Notes: a model not told the origin generated them from the sequence alone. A stretch of 64,000 nucleotides of DNA from Maricaulis sp. (GCF_030149235.1 NZ_JASBRW010000076.1:62001-126000); one strand, 5' to 3'. Numbered from the stretch's first letter, positions 54,650 through 63,659 are shown. Numbers and translations: made by a program.

Positions 54650-54789
54650 TCGCCTGGGTCACCCATCAAATCAGAATAGGGCAGCAATAATAACCGGAGT
54701 TTTATTCATGTCTGGGGTTTGACCCTGCCGAACGGCAATGGAATGGTCATCGACGAGCAAACCGATTGCTGTGGCGAGGAGGGCCCATA

Positions 54790-56025
54790 ATGATCAGAAT
54801 GTTTGTCACGCTAACCGCTACAGCATCAATACTGGCCGCATGTGGCCAGGGCGGCCAGTCCGGACGTGATCTGAGCGGTGCCGATACCAACTATCAAAGC
54901 GTCCTCCTGGAACAGCTTATCGATGCCCAGCCCGGCGATGTGATCACCATCCCGGCCGGCGTTTATCAATTCGACCGCTCCTTGATGCTCACCGTCGATG
55001 GTGTGACCATACGTGGTGAGGGCATGGACGAGACCGTGCTCAACTTTCAGAACCAGATCGCCGGCGCCGAGGGCCTGCTGGTTACCGCAAATGATTTCAC
55101 CCTGGAAAACCTGGCCATTGAGGACACGATCGGCGACGCCGTGAAGGTCAATGGCGGCCGCAATATCGTCATTCGCGGGGTTCGAGTGGAATGGACTGGC
55201 GGTTATGCGACCGAGAACGGGGCTTACGGGCTTTACCCGGTGCAGACCGAAAACGTGCTGATCGAAGACAGTGTCGCAATCGGCGCATCAGATGCCGGTA
55301 TTTATGTCGGCCAGTCGCGCAATATCACGGTGCGCAATAACCGCGCCGAATACAATGTAGCCGGCATTGAGGTCGAGAACTCCGTCGGCGCCGATGTCTA
55401 CGGCAATACCGCGACCAACAATACGGGCGGCATCCTCGTCTTCAACATGCCCAACCTGCCCCAGCGCGGCCACCGCACCCGCGTCTATGACAATGACGTA
55501 TTCGCCAACAATACCGAGAATTTCGGCCATGCCGGCACTCCGGTCGCGAGCGTTCCGGCCGGCTCGGGCATCGTCATCAATTCCAATGACGAGGTCGAAA
55601 TCTTCAACAACCGGATCTCCGATAACAATACCGCCAATATCATCATCTCCAGCCTGCATTCGACCGGCTATTCGGATTATGCCGTGCAGCCCGACTTCGA
55701 CCCGTATCCGGAAACCATCTGGATCCACTCCAACACGTTCTCCGGCGGCGGCAGCTCGCCTGACGGGCTCGATCTGACCGCCCTCAAAGTCGTTCTGTTC
55801 GGCCTTAATGGCAGCCTGCCCGACGTGCTGTTTGACGGCTATGTGGATGCTGACAAATTGGTCGATGGCGCCCTGCCCGCCGCACTACGCATCTGCGTCG
55901 ATGATGAAGTGGATGTCCTGAATGCGGACGGCCCGAACGGGTTTGAGAATCCGCGCGTTGAAACGGAAAACTATCGCTGCACGCTCGACAGCCTGCCGGC
56001 CGCAACGCTGGACTTCCTAGACTGA
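54790..56025 (+). CDS. Parallel beta-helix lipoprotein (SO_2929-like family)
   Basis: A 411-residue predicted lipoprotein. ATG 54790 with GAGGAGGG upstream gives a short signal ending in the lipobox ILAAC. The body has many short right-handed beta-helix (NosD/pectate-lyase-like) turns such as NIVIRGVRVEWTGG, NVLIEDSVAIGASDAGIYVGQS and NITVRNNRAEYNVAGIEVENS. Proteins of this type occur next to the HNE_0200-like cytochrome, as here (7 bp downstream), so the pair probably works together at the membrane. Substrate and activity are unknown. Confidence 0.85.
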   Translation: MIRMFVTLTATASILAACGQGGQSGRDLSGADTNYQSVLLEQLIDAQPGDVITIPAGVYQFDRSLMLTVDGVTIRGEGMDETVLNFQNQIAGAEGLLVTANDFTLENLAIEDTIGDAVKVNGGRNIVIRGVRVEWTGGYATENGAYGLYPVQTENVLIEDSVAIGASDAGIYVGQSRNITVRNNRAEYNVAGIEVENSVGADVYGNTATNNTGGILVFNMPNLPQRGHRTRVYDNDVFANNTENFGHAGTPVASVPAGSGIVINSNDEVEIFNNRISDNNTANIIISSLHSTGYSDYAVQPDFDPYPETIWIHSNTFSGGGSSPDGLDLTALKVVLFGLNGSLPDVLFDGYVDADKLVDGALPAALRICVDDEVDVLNADGPNGFENPRVETENYRCTLDSLPAATLDFLD

Positions 56026-56032
56026 CACACTC

Positions 56033-57154
56033 ATGACCGTTTGTCGTGTTTTCGCCACCGTCCTTGCGCTGCTGGTTACGGCCTGCGGCGCTGAAACGGT
56101 AACCCCGCGCTATATCGAGAGCGGCAATCCGGCCCAGCTTTCGCAATGGGGGCAGCTGCAGATCCGTGGCGGGGTGCTGGAACCGGCAGAGGGCGTGATT
56201 GCCTATGACCTGACATCGCCGCTGTTCACGGACTACGCTCACAAGCTGCGGACCATCTGGATTCCCGAAGGTCGCCAGGCGGTCTACCGCGACGGCGATG
56301 TGCTCGATTTCCCGGTCGGAACGGTCATCACCAAGACTTTCTACTATCCGCGCGGCGAAGAGGCGGGTGTTCTGTCGAGCACCTATCCTGGCGACGGCGA
56401 AGCACAGCCGGCCCGACTTGACCTAGGCCAGGTCGAGCTGATCGAGACCCGCATACTGGTGCGGCGCGAAACCGGCTGGGATGCGATCCCCTATCGCTGG
56501 GATGCGAACCAGAGCGAGGCCGCTCTCAATCGTATCGGCGACATCATCCCGATGCAGCTGGACCATGACGGCCAGCAACTGGCGTTCAACTACATCATGC
56601 CGAACGTCAATCAGTGCGCCAGTTGCCATGCGCCGGACTCCAACACCCGCGAGATCGCACCGATCGGCCCCAAACCACGCCATCTGAACCGGGATTTCGA
56701 TCACGGCTCAGGCCCGGTGAACCAGCTGACCCACATGGCAGAACTCGGCCTGTTGATGAATTTCCCCCTGCCCGAGGCGGCACCGCGCAATGCCGACTGG
56801 AATGACCAGGCGGTCACGCTGGACGCCCGCGCCCGCGCATATCTCGACATCAATTGCAGCCATTGTCACAGCCCGGTCGGGCCTGCCGACACGTCGGGCC
56901 TTTTTCTCGAACCGGACACCCCGGCGGGACCACAATTGGGATTATGCAAGCTTCCGATTGCAGCCGGCGGCGGCACCGGCGACCGCCCTTACGATATCGT
57001 GCCGGGCGAACCCGACCTATCCATCTTGCTGTATCGCATGGCGTCGGTGGAAGCGGATGTGATGATGCCGGAAATCGGCCGCTCCACTATTCACACGGAA
57101 GCGGTCGAACTGATCCGTGACTGGATCGCGCAGATGGACGGAAGCTGCGGTTAG
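56033..57154 (+). CDS. Diheme c-type cytochrome lipoprotein (HNE_0200/SO_2930-like)
   Basis: A 373-residue protein with a lipoprotein signal (VFATVLALLVTAC). Two heme c sites are visible: CASCHAPD at about residue 197 and CSHCHSPVG at about 278. The N-terminal part includes LTSPLFTDYAHKLRTIWIPEG, a family hallmark, and the C-terminus has the MPEIGRS-type axial methionine context. It probably transfers electrons in the periplasm for an oxidation carried out with its beta-helix partner; the reaction is unknown. The 3' end overlaps the convergent TetR gene by four bases. Confidence 0.88.
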   Translation: MTVCRVFATVLALLVTACGAETVTPRYIESGNPAQLSQWGQLQIRGGVLEPAEGVIAYDLTSPLFTDYAHKLRTIWIPEGRQAVYRDGDVLDFPVGTVITKTFYYPRGEEAGVLSSTYPGDGEAQPARLDLGQVELIETRILVRRETGWDAIPYRWDANQSEAALNRIGDIIPMQLDHDGQQLAFNYIMPNVNQCASCHAPDSNTREIAPIGPKPRHLNRDFDHGSGPVNQLTHMAELGLLMNFPLPEAAPRNADWNDQAVTLDARARAYLDINCSHCHSPVGPADTSGLFLEPDTPAGPQLGLCKLPIAAGGGTGDRPYDIVPGEPDLSILLYRMASVEADVMMPEIGRSTIHTEAVELIRDWIAQMDGSCG

Positions 57155-57813
57155 TCAAGATAGGGCGCGATGTAGCGCTCGACCACCCGCATCGCTTCAG
57201 CGAAATAGCGATCGGCGACCTCCGGGTCGGCACGCCTTTCAAAGGCAATCACCTCGGCGGCGCAATAGATCTCGACAATCATGCGGGCGACCAGCTCCGG
57301 ATCACCGCCATTGAAATTGTCACGCCCCGCACGCCAGCGGTCGGCCAGCATGTCGGCAAACCGGCGGTTCCACTCCTCACGGACCCCGCGCAGCTCAGGC
57401 GTGGTCAGGGTCAGGCGGAAAACAGCGCCGAATGAAGGCGTGTCATGAACCAGTTGGCGCAGCCCCTGGATCATCCCGGTCAGACTGACGCGCCAGTCCT
57501 GGATATCCGGGTCGGAGAGAATACCATGAATGATGCCATCCGTTTGCGCCTTGAACGCCTCCAGGATGGTCAGGTGGATCGAATAAATATTGGGGAAGTA
57601 GCGGTAGACCGAGCTGACCGGCACATTGGCTTCAGCGGCAACGGTGCTCGTGGTTATGGAATCCGCCTCTCCACGCTCAAGCAAACGCTTGGTCGCCTCT
57701 ATGATGACCTCGATGCGCTCTTGCGACCGCTTTTGTCTGGGCGCCACCCGACGTTGCAGGTCAACAGGGTCTTGGGCAGCTTGTTCGTTCACGCTATTTC
57801 TCGCAGGTTCCAT
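57151..57813 (-). CDS. TetR-family transcriptional regulator
   Basis: A 220-residue regulator. The N-terminal helix-turn-helix reads RIEVIIEATKRLLERGEADSITTSTVAAEANVPVSSVYRYFPN, typical of TetR. The C-terminal ligand domain is not assignable. It is convergent with the cytochrome gene and has a palindrome just upstream, so autoregulation is likely. The divergent neighbour is the helicase, more than 500 bp away. Confidence 0.93.
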   Translation of the reverse strand: MEPARNSVNEQAAQDPVDLQRRVAPRQKRSQERIEVIIEATKRLLERGEADSITTSTVAAEANVPVSSVYRYFPNIYSIHLTILEAFKAQTDGIIHGILSDPDIQDWRVSLTGMIQGLRQLVHDTPSFGAVFRLTLTTPELRGVREEWNRRFADMLADRWRAGRDNFNGGDPELVARMIVEIYCAAEVIAFERRADPEVADRYFAEAMRVVERYIAPYLD

Positions 57814-57828
57814 CCCGTAAACCTGTGC

Positions 57829-57848
57829 TTGAAATACATGAAATACAA
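57829..57848. promoter_or_regulatory. Imperfect 20-bp palindrome, possible TetR operator
   Basis: TTGAAATACATGAAATACAA matches its own reverse complement at 14 of 20 positions and also contains a GAAATACA direct repeat. It lies 16-35 bp upstream of the tetR start, a usual place for TetR autoregulation. Confidence 0.4.
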
Positions 57849-57956
57849 GAGACTAAGCGCGACACACCGGCCGATTTGAATAGGGAATTTAGCGCCATCA
57901 CCCGGCGAACAACCCCGCAACCAAGTTTGGCTCAACTCCCGGACCCACCTGCTCCG

Positions 57957-58026
57957 CGTGTATTTTTCAGAACTCTCTGAACCAATTTTAACGTGTACTT
58001 TTCGAAGCTTGCTCGAATGTCGCAAA
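57957..58026. repeat. Two 35-bp related units, each with a dyad
   Basis: CGTGTATTTTTC (57957) and CGTGTACTTTTC (57992) match at 11 of 12 positions and are spaced exactly 35 bp. Each is followed by an inverted repeat: TTCAGA-ACTC-TCTGAA in the first and TTCGA-AGCTTGC-TCGAA in the second. Possible protein binding sites; no factor can be named. Confidence 0.45.
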
Positions 58027-58350
58027 CCGCTGAGCGGAGCAATACTGCTCAGCTCATCCTGGTTCTGGGCATGCTTTTCTCCCTTTCATACCACCCAATG
58101 CGACTGCATCGCCCATTCGCCACAAACGCAAGAAAGTCGACTCGAAGTTTCACCAACTGCGCGCAGCGGTTGATCGAGGCCGGAAACGGGCGCGAATCGG
58201 TCGCCGGAATCCACTGAACAGGCATCTTTTGCAGATTCGCTGCAGCCAAGCCGTTCTGAACGTGATACAGCCCCCGCTTTCCTCAACCCGCCCGGATGAC
58301 CGGGGCAGCGCGCCAGAGTGAATGACCGGCGCGAAAGGATTGTCTTTTAA

Positions 58351-60462
58351 ATGACCGGATCGGACCGCATCGCGCCGCCCTTGGCACGTGCCCTCGAAGC
58401 GCGAGGCTACACCGCCCTGACCGAAGTTCAGGAGGCCGTGCTGAGCCAGGCCGGAGATGCCGCTGACCTGCTTGTTTCCGCCCAAACCGGTTCAGGCAAG
58501 ACCGTCGCCTTTGGCCTCGCCATCGCCCCCGGTATTCTCGGCGAAACCGACCAGCTTGGCTTCGCGGCAGAGCCCCTGGCCCTGATCATTGCGCCGACGC
58601 GGGAGTTGGCGCTCCAGGTCCAGCGCGAGCTCGCCTGGCTCTATGACGAGGCGCGTGGCCGGATTGCCTCTTGTGTTGGCGGCATGGACCCGCGCGCAGA
58701 GCGCCGGGCCCTGGAGCGCGGCTGTCACATCGTTGTCGGCACGCCGGGCCGTTTGCGCGACCATATCGAGCGCCGTGCGCTGGACATGTCGAATATCCGC
58801 GCCATCGTACTGGATGAAGCGGACGAGATGCTCGATTTCGGCTTCAAAGAAGATCTCGAATTCATTCTGTCCAAGGCCCCGGAAGAGCGCCGCACGCTGA
58901 TGTTCTCGGCCACGGTGCCGCCGGCCATCGCATCCCTGGCCCGCGAGTTCCAGAAAGACGCCCAACGCATCTCCACCATCGGTGAGCGCGAACAACACGT
59001 CGATATCGACTACCGGATTTTCCCGGTCGCTCCGCGCGACCGCGAGCACGCCATCATCAACACGCTGCGCTTCTATGATGCCGAGCGCGCGATTGTTTTC
59101 TGCTCGACCCGTGAGGCGGTCAGCCGTCTGACAAGCCGCCTGGGCAATCGCGGTTTTTCGACCGTCGCCCTGTCTGGCGAGCTGAGCCAGAGCGAGCGCA
59201 CGCACGCCCTGCAGGCGATCCGGGATGGACGCGCCCGTGTCTGCGTGGCCACAGATGTCGCCGCCCGAGGCATCGATCTGCCCGGGCTGGAACTGGTCAT
59301 TCACGCTGACCTGCCGGGCAAGGCCGAAACCCTTCTGCACCGATCCGGCCGCACCGGGCGCGCCGGTCAGAAGGGCACTTGCGTGCTGATCGCGCCGGTT
59401 CCGCGCAAAGGCAAGGCAAACCGGCTTCTGCGAGAGGCCGGCGTAACGGCAGAGTGGCAATCCCCGCCCAGCCAGGAAGCGATCCGGGAACGCGACCGCG
59501 AGCGGATCTTTGCCGATCCAGCCCTGACCGCGGAAAGCGATGAGGAAACCCTCACCGACGCGCGCATCCTGATCGAGACCTATGGCGCAGAGACTGTCGC
59601 CGCGGCCTTCCTCAAAAGCCATATCGCCGCCCTGCCGGCGGCCGAGGACCTGTCCCCGGCGCCAGCGGCGAAGGTGGCGGAGCGAGCCGATTTCGATGAT
59701 GGTGTCTGGTTCAAGCTGACCGCCGGGCGCAAGCATCGCGCCGAACCGCGCTGGCTGCTGCCGCTGATCTGTCGCGTCGGTGATGTCACCCGGCGCGAGA
59801 TCGGTGCCATTCGCATTGATGAGGACGAAAGCTATTTCGAGGTGACCGGACGTGTTCTGGAGGTCTTCGAACAGGCCCTGGCTCGCGCGGGTGGCGGCGA
59901 GAAGAATATCCGCATCGAGCGGGTCGTGGGCGATGTTCCGGTTCCCGCACGCGGCAAGCCGGCCTATGGCCGCGATGATCGTGATGATGACCGAGGCGAC
60001 CGCAAACCCCGGCGCGCGCGCCCGGATCGTCCCGATGGCGACCGCCCATTCAAGAAGCGCGAGGGCGGGCCGGCCAAAGGCAAGGACCGTCCCTGGAAAG
60101 AGGACGGCCCGCGCAAGAAAGGCGCACCCGGGAAGGATGAGCGCCCAGCGAAACCGGCAGCACGCGATCGCAAGCCCGATGCCCATGACGCTCACGAAGG
60201 CGGCGCCAAACCGCATTGGGACGAGGCACGTCCCGCGCCGGAGACCCGTGAAGACCGGCCGAAGCGGAACAAGCCCTATGGCAACAAGCCGAAGGGCAAA
60301 CCGGCCGGCAAGGCGGGCGGCAAAACCTTCGGCAAGCCGGGCCACAAACCCAAATCCGGCGCGCCGGGGCCAGATGACCGTCCCAGGCGCCGCAATCCGT
60401 CACAGCCCGCCGAGACAGGGCACAGCCTAAAAAAGGTCAAGCGCAAGCCCAAGCGCGACTAG
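58351..60462 (+). CDS. DEAD-box RNA helicase with DbpA-like domain and basic tail
   Basis: A 703-residue ATP-dependent RNA helicase. Motifs in order are ALTEVQEAVL (Q), AQTGSGKT (I), PTRELALQ (Ia), TPGRLRDHI (Ib), DEADEMLDFGF (II), SATVP (III), IVFCSTRE (IV), ARGIDLP (V) and HRSGRTGRAG (VI). Residues of about 445-530 form a DbpA-type RNA-binding domain (GVWFKLTAGRKHRAEPRWLLPLICRVGDV). The last 170 residues are a low-complexity Lys/Arg/Gly/Pro/Asp tail that would bind RNA non-specifically. The architecture resembles DeaD/CsdA. A role in ribosome assembly or RNA decay at low temperature is likely but not shown. Confidence 0.95.
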   Translation: MTGSDRIAPPLARALEARGYTALTEVQEAVLSQAGDAADLLVSAQTGSGKTVAFGLAIAPGILGETDQLGFAAEPLALIIAPTRELALQVQRELAWLYDEARGRIASCVGGMDPRAERRALERGCHIVVGTPGRLRDHIERRALDMSNIRAIVLDEADEMLDFGFKEDLEFILSKAPEERRTLMFSATVPPAIASLAREFQKDAQRISTIGEREQHVDIDYRIFPVAPRDREHAIINTLRFYDAERAIVFCSTREAVSRLTSRLGNRGFSTVALSGELSQSERTHALQAIRDGRARVCVATDVAARGIDLPGLELVIHADLPGKAETLLHRSGRTGRAGQKGTCVLIAPVPRKGKANRLLREAGVTAEWQSPPSQEAIRERDRERIFADPALTAESDEETLTDARILIETYGAETVAAAFLKSHIAALPAAEDLSPAPAAKVAERADFDDGVWFKLTAGRKHRAEPRWLLPLICRVGDVTRREIGAIRIDEDESYFEVTGRVLEVFEQALARAGGGEKNIRIERVVGDVPVPARGKPAYGRDDRDDDRGDRKPRRARPDRPDGDRPFKKREGGPAKGKDRPWKEDGPRKKGAPGKDERPAKPAARDRKPDAHDAHEGGAKPHWDEARPAPETREDRPKRNKPYGNKPKGKPAGKAGGKTFGKPGHKPKSGAPGPDDRPRRRNPSQPAETGHSLKKVKRKPKRD

Positions 60463-60478
60463 TCGGCAGCGGCAAGGT

Positions 60479-60499
60479 CCGCAGCGTCTGATGCTGCGG
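60479..60499. other. Hairpin between convergent helicase and DsbA-fold genes
   Basis: CCGCAGC (60479-60485) and GCTGCGG (60493-60499) form a 7-bp stem with a 7-nt loop in the 62-bp gap between convergent genes. No T run follows on either strand, so termination would be weak or Rho-assisted. Confidence 0.35.
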
Positions 60500-60524
60500 C
60501 CAAGGCTGGCAGCTGAGCCCGACC

Positions 60525-61601
60525 TTACCCGCCAAGCCAGCGGCCGACCTGCCACAAACGGTCCTGGCCAAAGGTCCAGTTGTCGCCGACCTTGAAGGTC
60601 GGCACGCCCCAATGTCCGTGGGCAAAGAGCTCTTGGCGATTGGCTTCGACCACATCGCGCCAGCTCTCGTCCGCCATGGCGGCCTTGGCATCGGCCCAGC
60701 TGACACCGCCTTTCAGGCAAATCTCCTGCAGGCCCTTGTCGGTCGCTGCATCGAGACCCTCGGCGAACACGCCGCGCAGGAAGGCCTGGGAGAGAACCTC
60801 GCCCCGGCCCGCCTCGATCTCCTTGACCAGAATGGCGAGGCCACGCTCGATACCGGGCCCGACCGGGTCACAGATCTTGCCGAAGGGCAGCTCATAGCGC
60901 TCGGCCTCACGCAGGGTATCGCGCAGAATATAAAAGCGTTTCGGCCACGGCACCGGCAGGGCGCGCATGACCATGGGCAGGACCGGGCGCAGCTTCACCG
61001 TCGCATTCCAGCACCTGGCCAGCTCGAACACCCGCATCACGGCGAGATAGCTGTAGGGGCTGCGGAAGGAGTAGAACATCTCGAATTCGCCGCCCTTGGC
61101 CGTGTCCGGTTCGGCAATCGGCATGAAGATCGGCTCGGCGGCACCGAGGCGTGTCTCGAGATGGTGGATACGGTCGAGCCCCCAGAACCACTCGCCCTCA
61201 AAATAGATCATTCCGGAACCGTAATGACCCCATTTCTTTCTTAAGTTATCGCCATTTGGCAGGTCCCCGGGATCATAATCCGCTGCCGGTACGTCAAGCC
61301 CGAAAGCCTCAGCCAGGCGCGCCGCATCAAGCGGGCCATAGGCCGAGAGCTTTTCAGGTTCCGGCGCGGCTGATTTCTCTGGCGTCGATACGCGGTAGCG
61401 CTTGACCTGGACATCATAGGCCGCCCCGAGGCGGTCGAGGATAGGATCGATCAGGGCGGAATAGGCCTCGCCCGGCTCGAGGAAGGCGTGCAGCGTCTTT
61501 TTGGAAAAGGTCAGAGCCCGCCCGGCCGCATGCCAGCCACGGGAAAACCCACGGATACGGGTCGAGGTAATCAGTTGCGGGAACAGGAGTTTCACGCTCA
61601 T
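60525..61601 (-). CDS. DsbA-family (HCCA isomerase-like) protein with two thioredoxin-fold halves
   Basis: A 358-residue protein of the DsbA superfamily. The second half (from about residue 170) has FEMFYSFRSPYSYLAVMR in place of a CxxC active site, and ends with the cis-proline loop GVPTFKVGDNWTFGQDRLWQV, as in 2-hydroxychromene-2-carboxylate isomerases and kappa-class glutathione transferases. The first half ends in GEWFWGLDRIHHLETRLG, which looks like the end of another, degenerate copy of the fold. Disulfide exchange is unlikely without the cysteines; a glutathione-dependent isomerase or transferase is more probable. It overlaps the upstream DUF1330-like gene. Confidence 0.8.
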   Translation of the reverse strand: MSVKLLFPQLITSTRIRGFSRGWHAAGRALTFSKKTLHAFLEPGEAYSALIDPILDRLGAAYDVQVKRYRVSTPEKSAAPEPEKLSAYGPLDAARLAEAFGLDVPAADYDPGDLPNGDNLRKKWGHYGSGMIYFEGEWFWGLDRIHHLETRLGAAEPIFMPIAEPDTAKGGEFEMFYSFRSPYSYLAVMRVFELARCWNATVKLRPVLPMVMRALPVPWPKRFYILRDTLREAERYELPFGKICDPVGPGIERGLAILVKEIEAGRGEVLSQAFLRGVFAEGLDAATDKGLQEICLKGGVSWADAKAAMADESWRDVVEANRQELFAHGHWGVPTFKVGDNWTFGQDRLWQVGRWLGG

Positions 61602-62026
61602 CCGATCACCGTTTTCGACGCAAAGCAGGGAATGAGAAGCTGACCGGCCAGGCCCGCCTTGCGGTGGATGGAAATGTCCCTGAACGCGTCCGACAGGGTC
61701 AGCTCGACCATCACCTGTGCCGAGGGATAAGTCATGATCGCGACCAGGTCCCAGTCCGCGCTGGCGCTTCCGACCAGGAGTGCATCGGGCTGGGCGGAGA
61801 ATTTCAGCTCGCCGCCGGCCTCCATCACCAGTCCGGCCATCGGGCCGCCATAGAGCATATAGGCGTCACGCCCCGAGAGGTCGCTTTCGCGGCCATCAAG
61901 ATATTCGGCTTTCTCTTTGAATTTCAGCAGGTTCACCATGTGAACCGGACCATCATCGCTGGCCGCGAGGAAGGCAGCGACTTGCGCCTCGGTCGGCTCG
62001 ACCGCATTCTCGATCTCGATTTTCAT
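61598..62026 (-). CDS. DUF1330-like small protein
   Basis: A 142-residue protein. ATG 62026 is preceded by GGGGGAG at six bases, better than the ATG six bases earlier, and the 393-residue ORF in the track is an upstream shadow of the oxidoreductase gene. GPVHMVNLLKFKEKAEY, MLYGGPMAG and a late WDLVAIMTYPSAQ followed by SIHRKAGL are DUF1330 (ferredoxin-like barrel) features. The function is unknown. It is translationally coupled to the DsbA-fold gene and divergent from the Old Yellow Enzyme homologue. Confidence 0.8.
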   Translation of the reverse strand: MKIEIENAVEPTEAQVAAFLAASDDGPVHMVNLLKFKEKAEYLDGRESDLSGRDAYMLYGGPMAGLVMEAGGELKFSAQPDALLVGSASADWDLVAIMTYPSAQVMVELTLSDAFRDISIHRKAGLAGQLLIPCFASKTVIG

Positions 62027-62242
62027 GATCATCTCCCCCTCGAAGATCTGCGCTATTGCGGTTGCGAGCCGGTGCATTTCCGGGGTGATTTCGGTTCTAC
62101 CCCCGGCGCCGGACCTGTGTGCGTCTGGTTGGCTTTTTTCCTGTTCTGACGCTAGGGCGCATCTGGCGGTTTGCAAACCCATTCCAGATCGGTTCAGACT
62201 GAGTCTGGGCATCGAAGAATTGGGCATTTGGGGACATTCATC

Positions 62243-63553
62243 ATGACGACTTCCGATCTCGGTCTGGGCGATCCTCTGGCGCTGCCCTGCGGGGCGGCCT
62301 TGCCGAACCGTTTGTGCAAGGCGGCGATGACCGAGGGACTCGCCGATGAACACAATCGCGCCACCGGCCGTCATGCCACCCTCTATCGCCGCTGGGCCGA
62401 GGGCGGGATCGGCCTGTCGATCACCGGCAATGTCATGGTCGACAAGCGCTATCTGGAGCGCCCGGCCAATCTGGTCATTGATGGCGAGCAATCGCCCGAG
62501 CAACTCGCCGCCCTGCAGGCCTATGCGGCGGCCGGGCGGGTCCGCGATGGCCATATCTGGATGCAGATCTCCCATGCCGGCCGACAGACGCCAAAATCCG
62601 TCGCCACCGAGCCGGTGGCCCCGTCGGCCACGGGTGAAGTCGCCTTGCCCGGCGGCCTGTTCGCCAAGCCGCGCGCCCTCTCGCTCGAGGAAATCCACGA
62701 GATTATCGGCCGTTTCGCCCATACCGCCTTTGTCGCCAAACAGACCGGCTTTACCGGCGTGCAGGTCCACGCGGCCCATGGTTATCTGCTGTCGGAATTC
62801 CTCAACCCGCTGATCAATCAGCGCGAGGATGAATGGGGCGGGTCGCTGGAAAACCGGGCCCGGCTCTTGCTGGAGATTATCGGTGCTGTCCGCGAGGCGG
62901 TCGGGGCGGAATATCCGATCGGGGTGAAGCTCAACTCCTCGGACTTCCAGAAGGGCGGTTTCTCGCTCGAGGATTCGATCGCTGTTGTCGGTTTGTTGGA
63001 AAAGGCCGGGGTTGATCTGATCGAGATCTCTGGCGGCAATTACGAACAGCCCGCCCTGCTGGGTATTGAAGGCATGGAGCCGGTCTATCAGGACGAGGCC
63101 ATGGTCAAGGCCTCAACCCGCGCCCGCGAGGCCTATTTCCTCAATTATGCCGCCGCGATCCGCAAGAATTGCCAGGTCCCGCTCATGGTCACCGGCGGTT
63201 TCCGCACCCGCTCGGCCATGCTCAATGCCCTCAATGAGGACGACATCCAGATGATCGGCCTGGCCCGGCCCCTCTGCGTCGATACCGACCTGCCGGACCG
63301 GCTGATCGCGGGTGAAATCGACAAACTGACCAGCTGGGAAAAACTCCAATCCCTCGGCCCGGGCTGGTTCGGCCCGACCTCCTCCAATGCCACGCTGCGG
63401 GCGATGAACGGCTTCGCCAACATGGCCTTCTTCTACCGCAACATCATCCGCCTCGCCGACGGCAAGGCGACCAAGCGGCAGATGAATTTGCTGTTTGCCT
63501 TCATCAAGCACCAGATGACCGATGCCGGCGATGCGAAACGGCTGGTGCGGTAG
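62243..63553 (+). CDS. NADH:flavin oxidoreductase, Old Yellow Enzyme family
   Basis: A 436-residue FMN protein starting at ATG 62243; the ORF track's earlier start adds 24 unlikely residues. Features are LPNRLCKAAMTEGLAD at the flavin site, WMQISHAGRQTPKS, VQVHAAHGYLLSEFLNPLINQREDEWGGSLENRARL with the His pair that binds the substrate carbonyl, and PLMVTGGFRTRSAM for phosphate binding. These enzymes reduce activated C=C bonds or nitro groups. It is divergent from the DUF1330/DsbA-fold pair across 216 bp. Confidence 0.94.
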   Translation: MTTSDLGLGDPLALPCGAALPNRLCKAAMTEGLADEHNRATGRHATLYRRWAEGGIGLSITGNVMVDKRYLERPANLVIDGEQSPEQLAALQAYAAAGRVRDGHIWMQISHAGRQTPKSVATEPVAPSATGEVALPGGLFAKPRALSLEEIHEIIGRFAHTAFVAKQTGFTGVQVHAAHGYLLSEFLNPLINQREDEWGGSLENRARLLLEIIGAVREAVGAEYPIGVKLNSSDFQKGGFSLEDSIAVVGLLEKAGVDLIEISGGNYEQPALLGIEGMEPVYQDEAMVKASTRAREAYFLNYAAAIRKNCQVPLMVTGGFRTRSAMLNALNEDDIQMIGLARPLCVDTDLPDRLIAGEIDKLTSWEKLQSLGPGWFGPTSSNATLRAMNGFANMAFFYRNIIRLADGKATKRQMNLLFAFIKHQMTDAGDAKRLVR

Positions 63554-63577
63554 GGGCTTGCTCTATCCAATTCTCAG

Positions 63578-63653
63578 GCCCTCATCCTGACGCAAGTCAG
63601 GACCCATGGCTCAGACCGCGCAATAGGTCCCGGATCAAGTCCGGGATGAGGGC
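63578..63653. repeat. REP-like palindromic intergenic element
   Basis: An outer 10-bp inverted repeat GCCCTCATCC/GGATGAGGGC (63578-63587 and 63644-63653) encloses two perfect hairpins, TCCTGAC-GCAA-GTCAGGA and TCCCGGA-TCAAG-TCCGGGA. This cloverleaf arrangement looks like the repetitive extragenic palindromes seen in many copies in alphaproteobacterial genomes. It sits between convergent genes and could also terminate transcription. Confidence 0.75.
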
Positions 63654-63659
63654 GTAGAA

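Larger units (their letters stand above)
57814..58350. other. Long intergenic region between tetR and the helicase gene
   Basis: 537 bp without a credible gene; short ORFs here lack ribosome binding sites and recognisable products. It contains a palindromic site near tetR (57829-57848), two related 35-bp units with internal dyads (57957-58026), and presumably the helicase promoter and leader. DEAD-box helicase genes often have long, cold-responsive leaders, which could explain the length; no specific structure was confirmed. Confidence 0.6.

Noticed and set aside
57958-58217. Small ORFs of 66-78 codons upstream of the helicase
   Set aside because: They overlap each other on both strands, lack ribosome binding sites, and show no coding-type sequence.
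58492-60345. 617-codon minus-strand ORF
   Set aside because: Antisense to the DEAD-box helicase, whose motifs are all intact.
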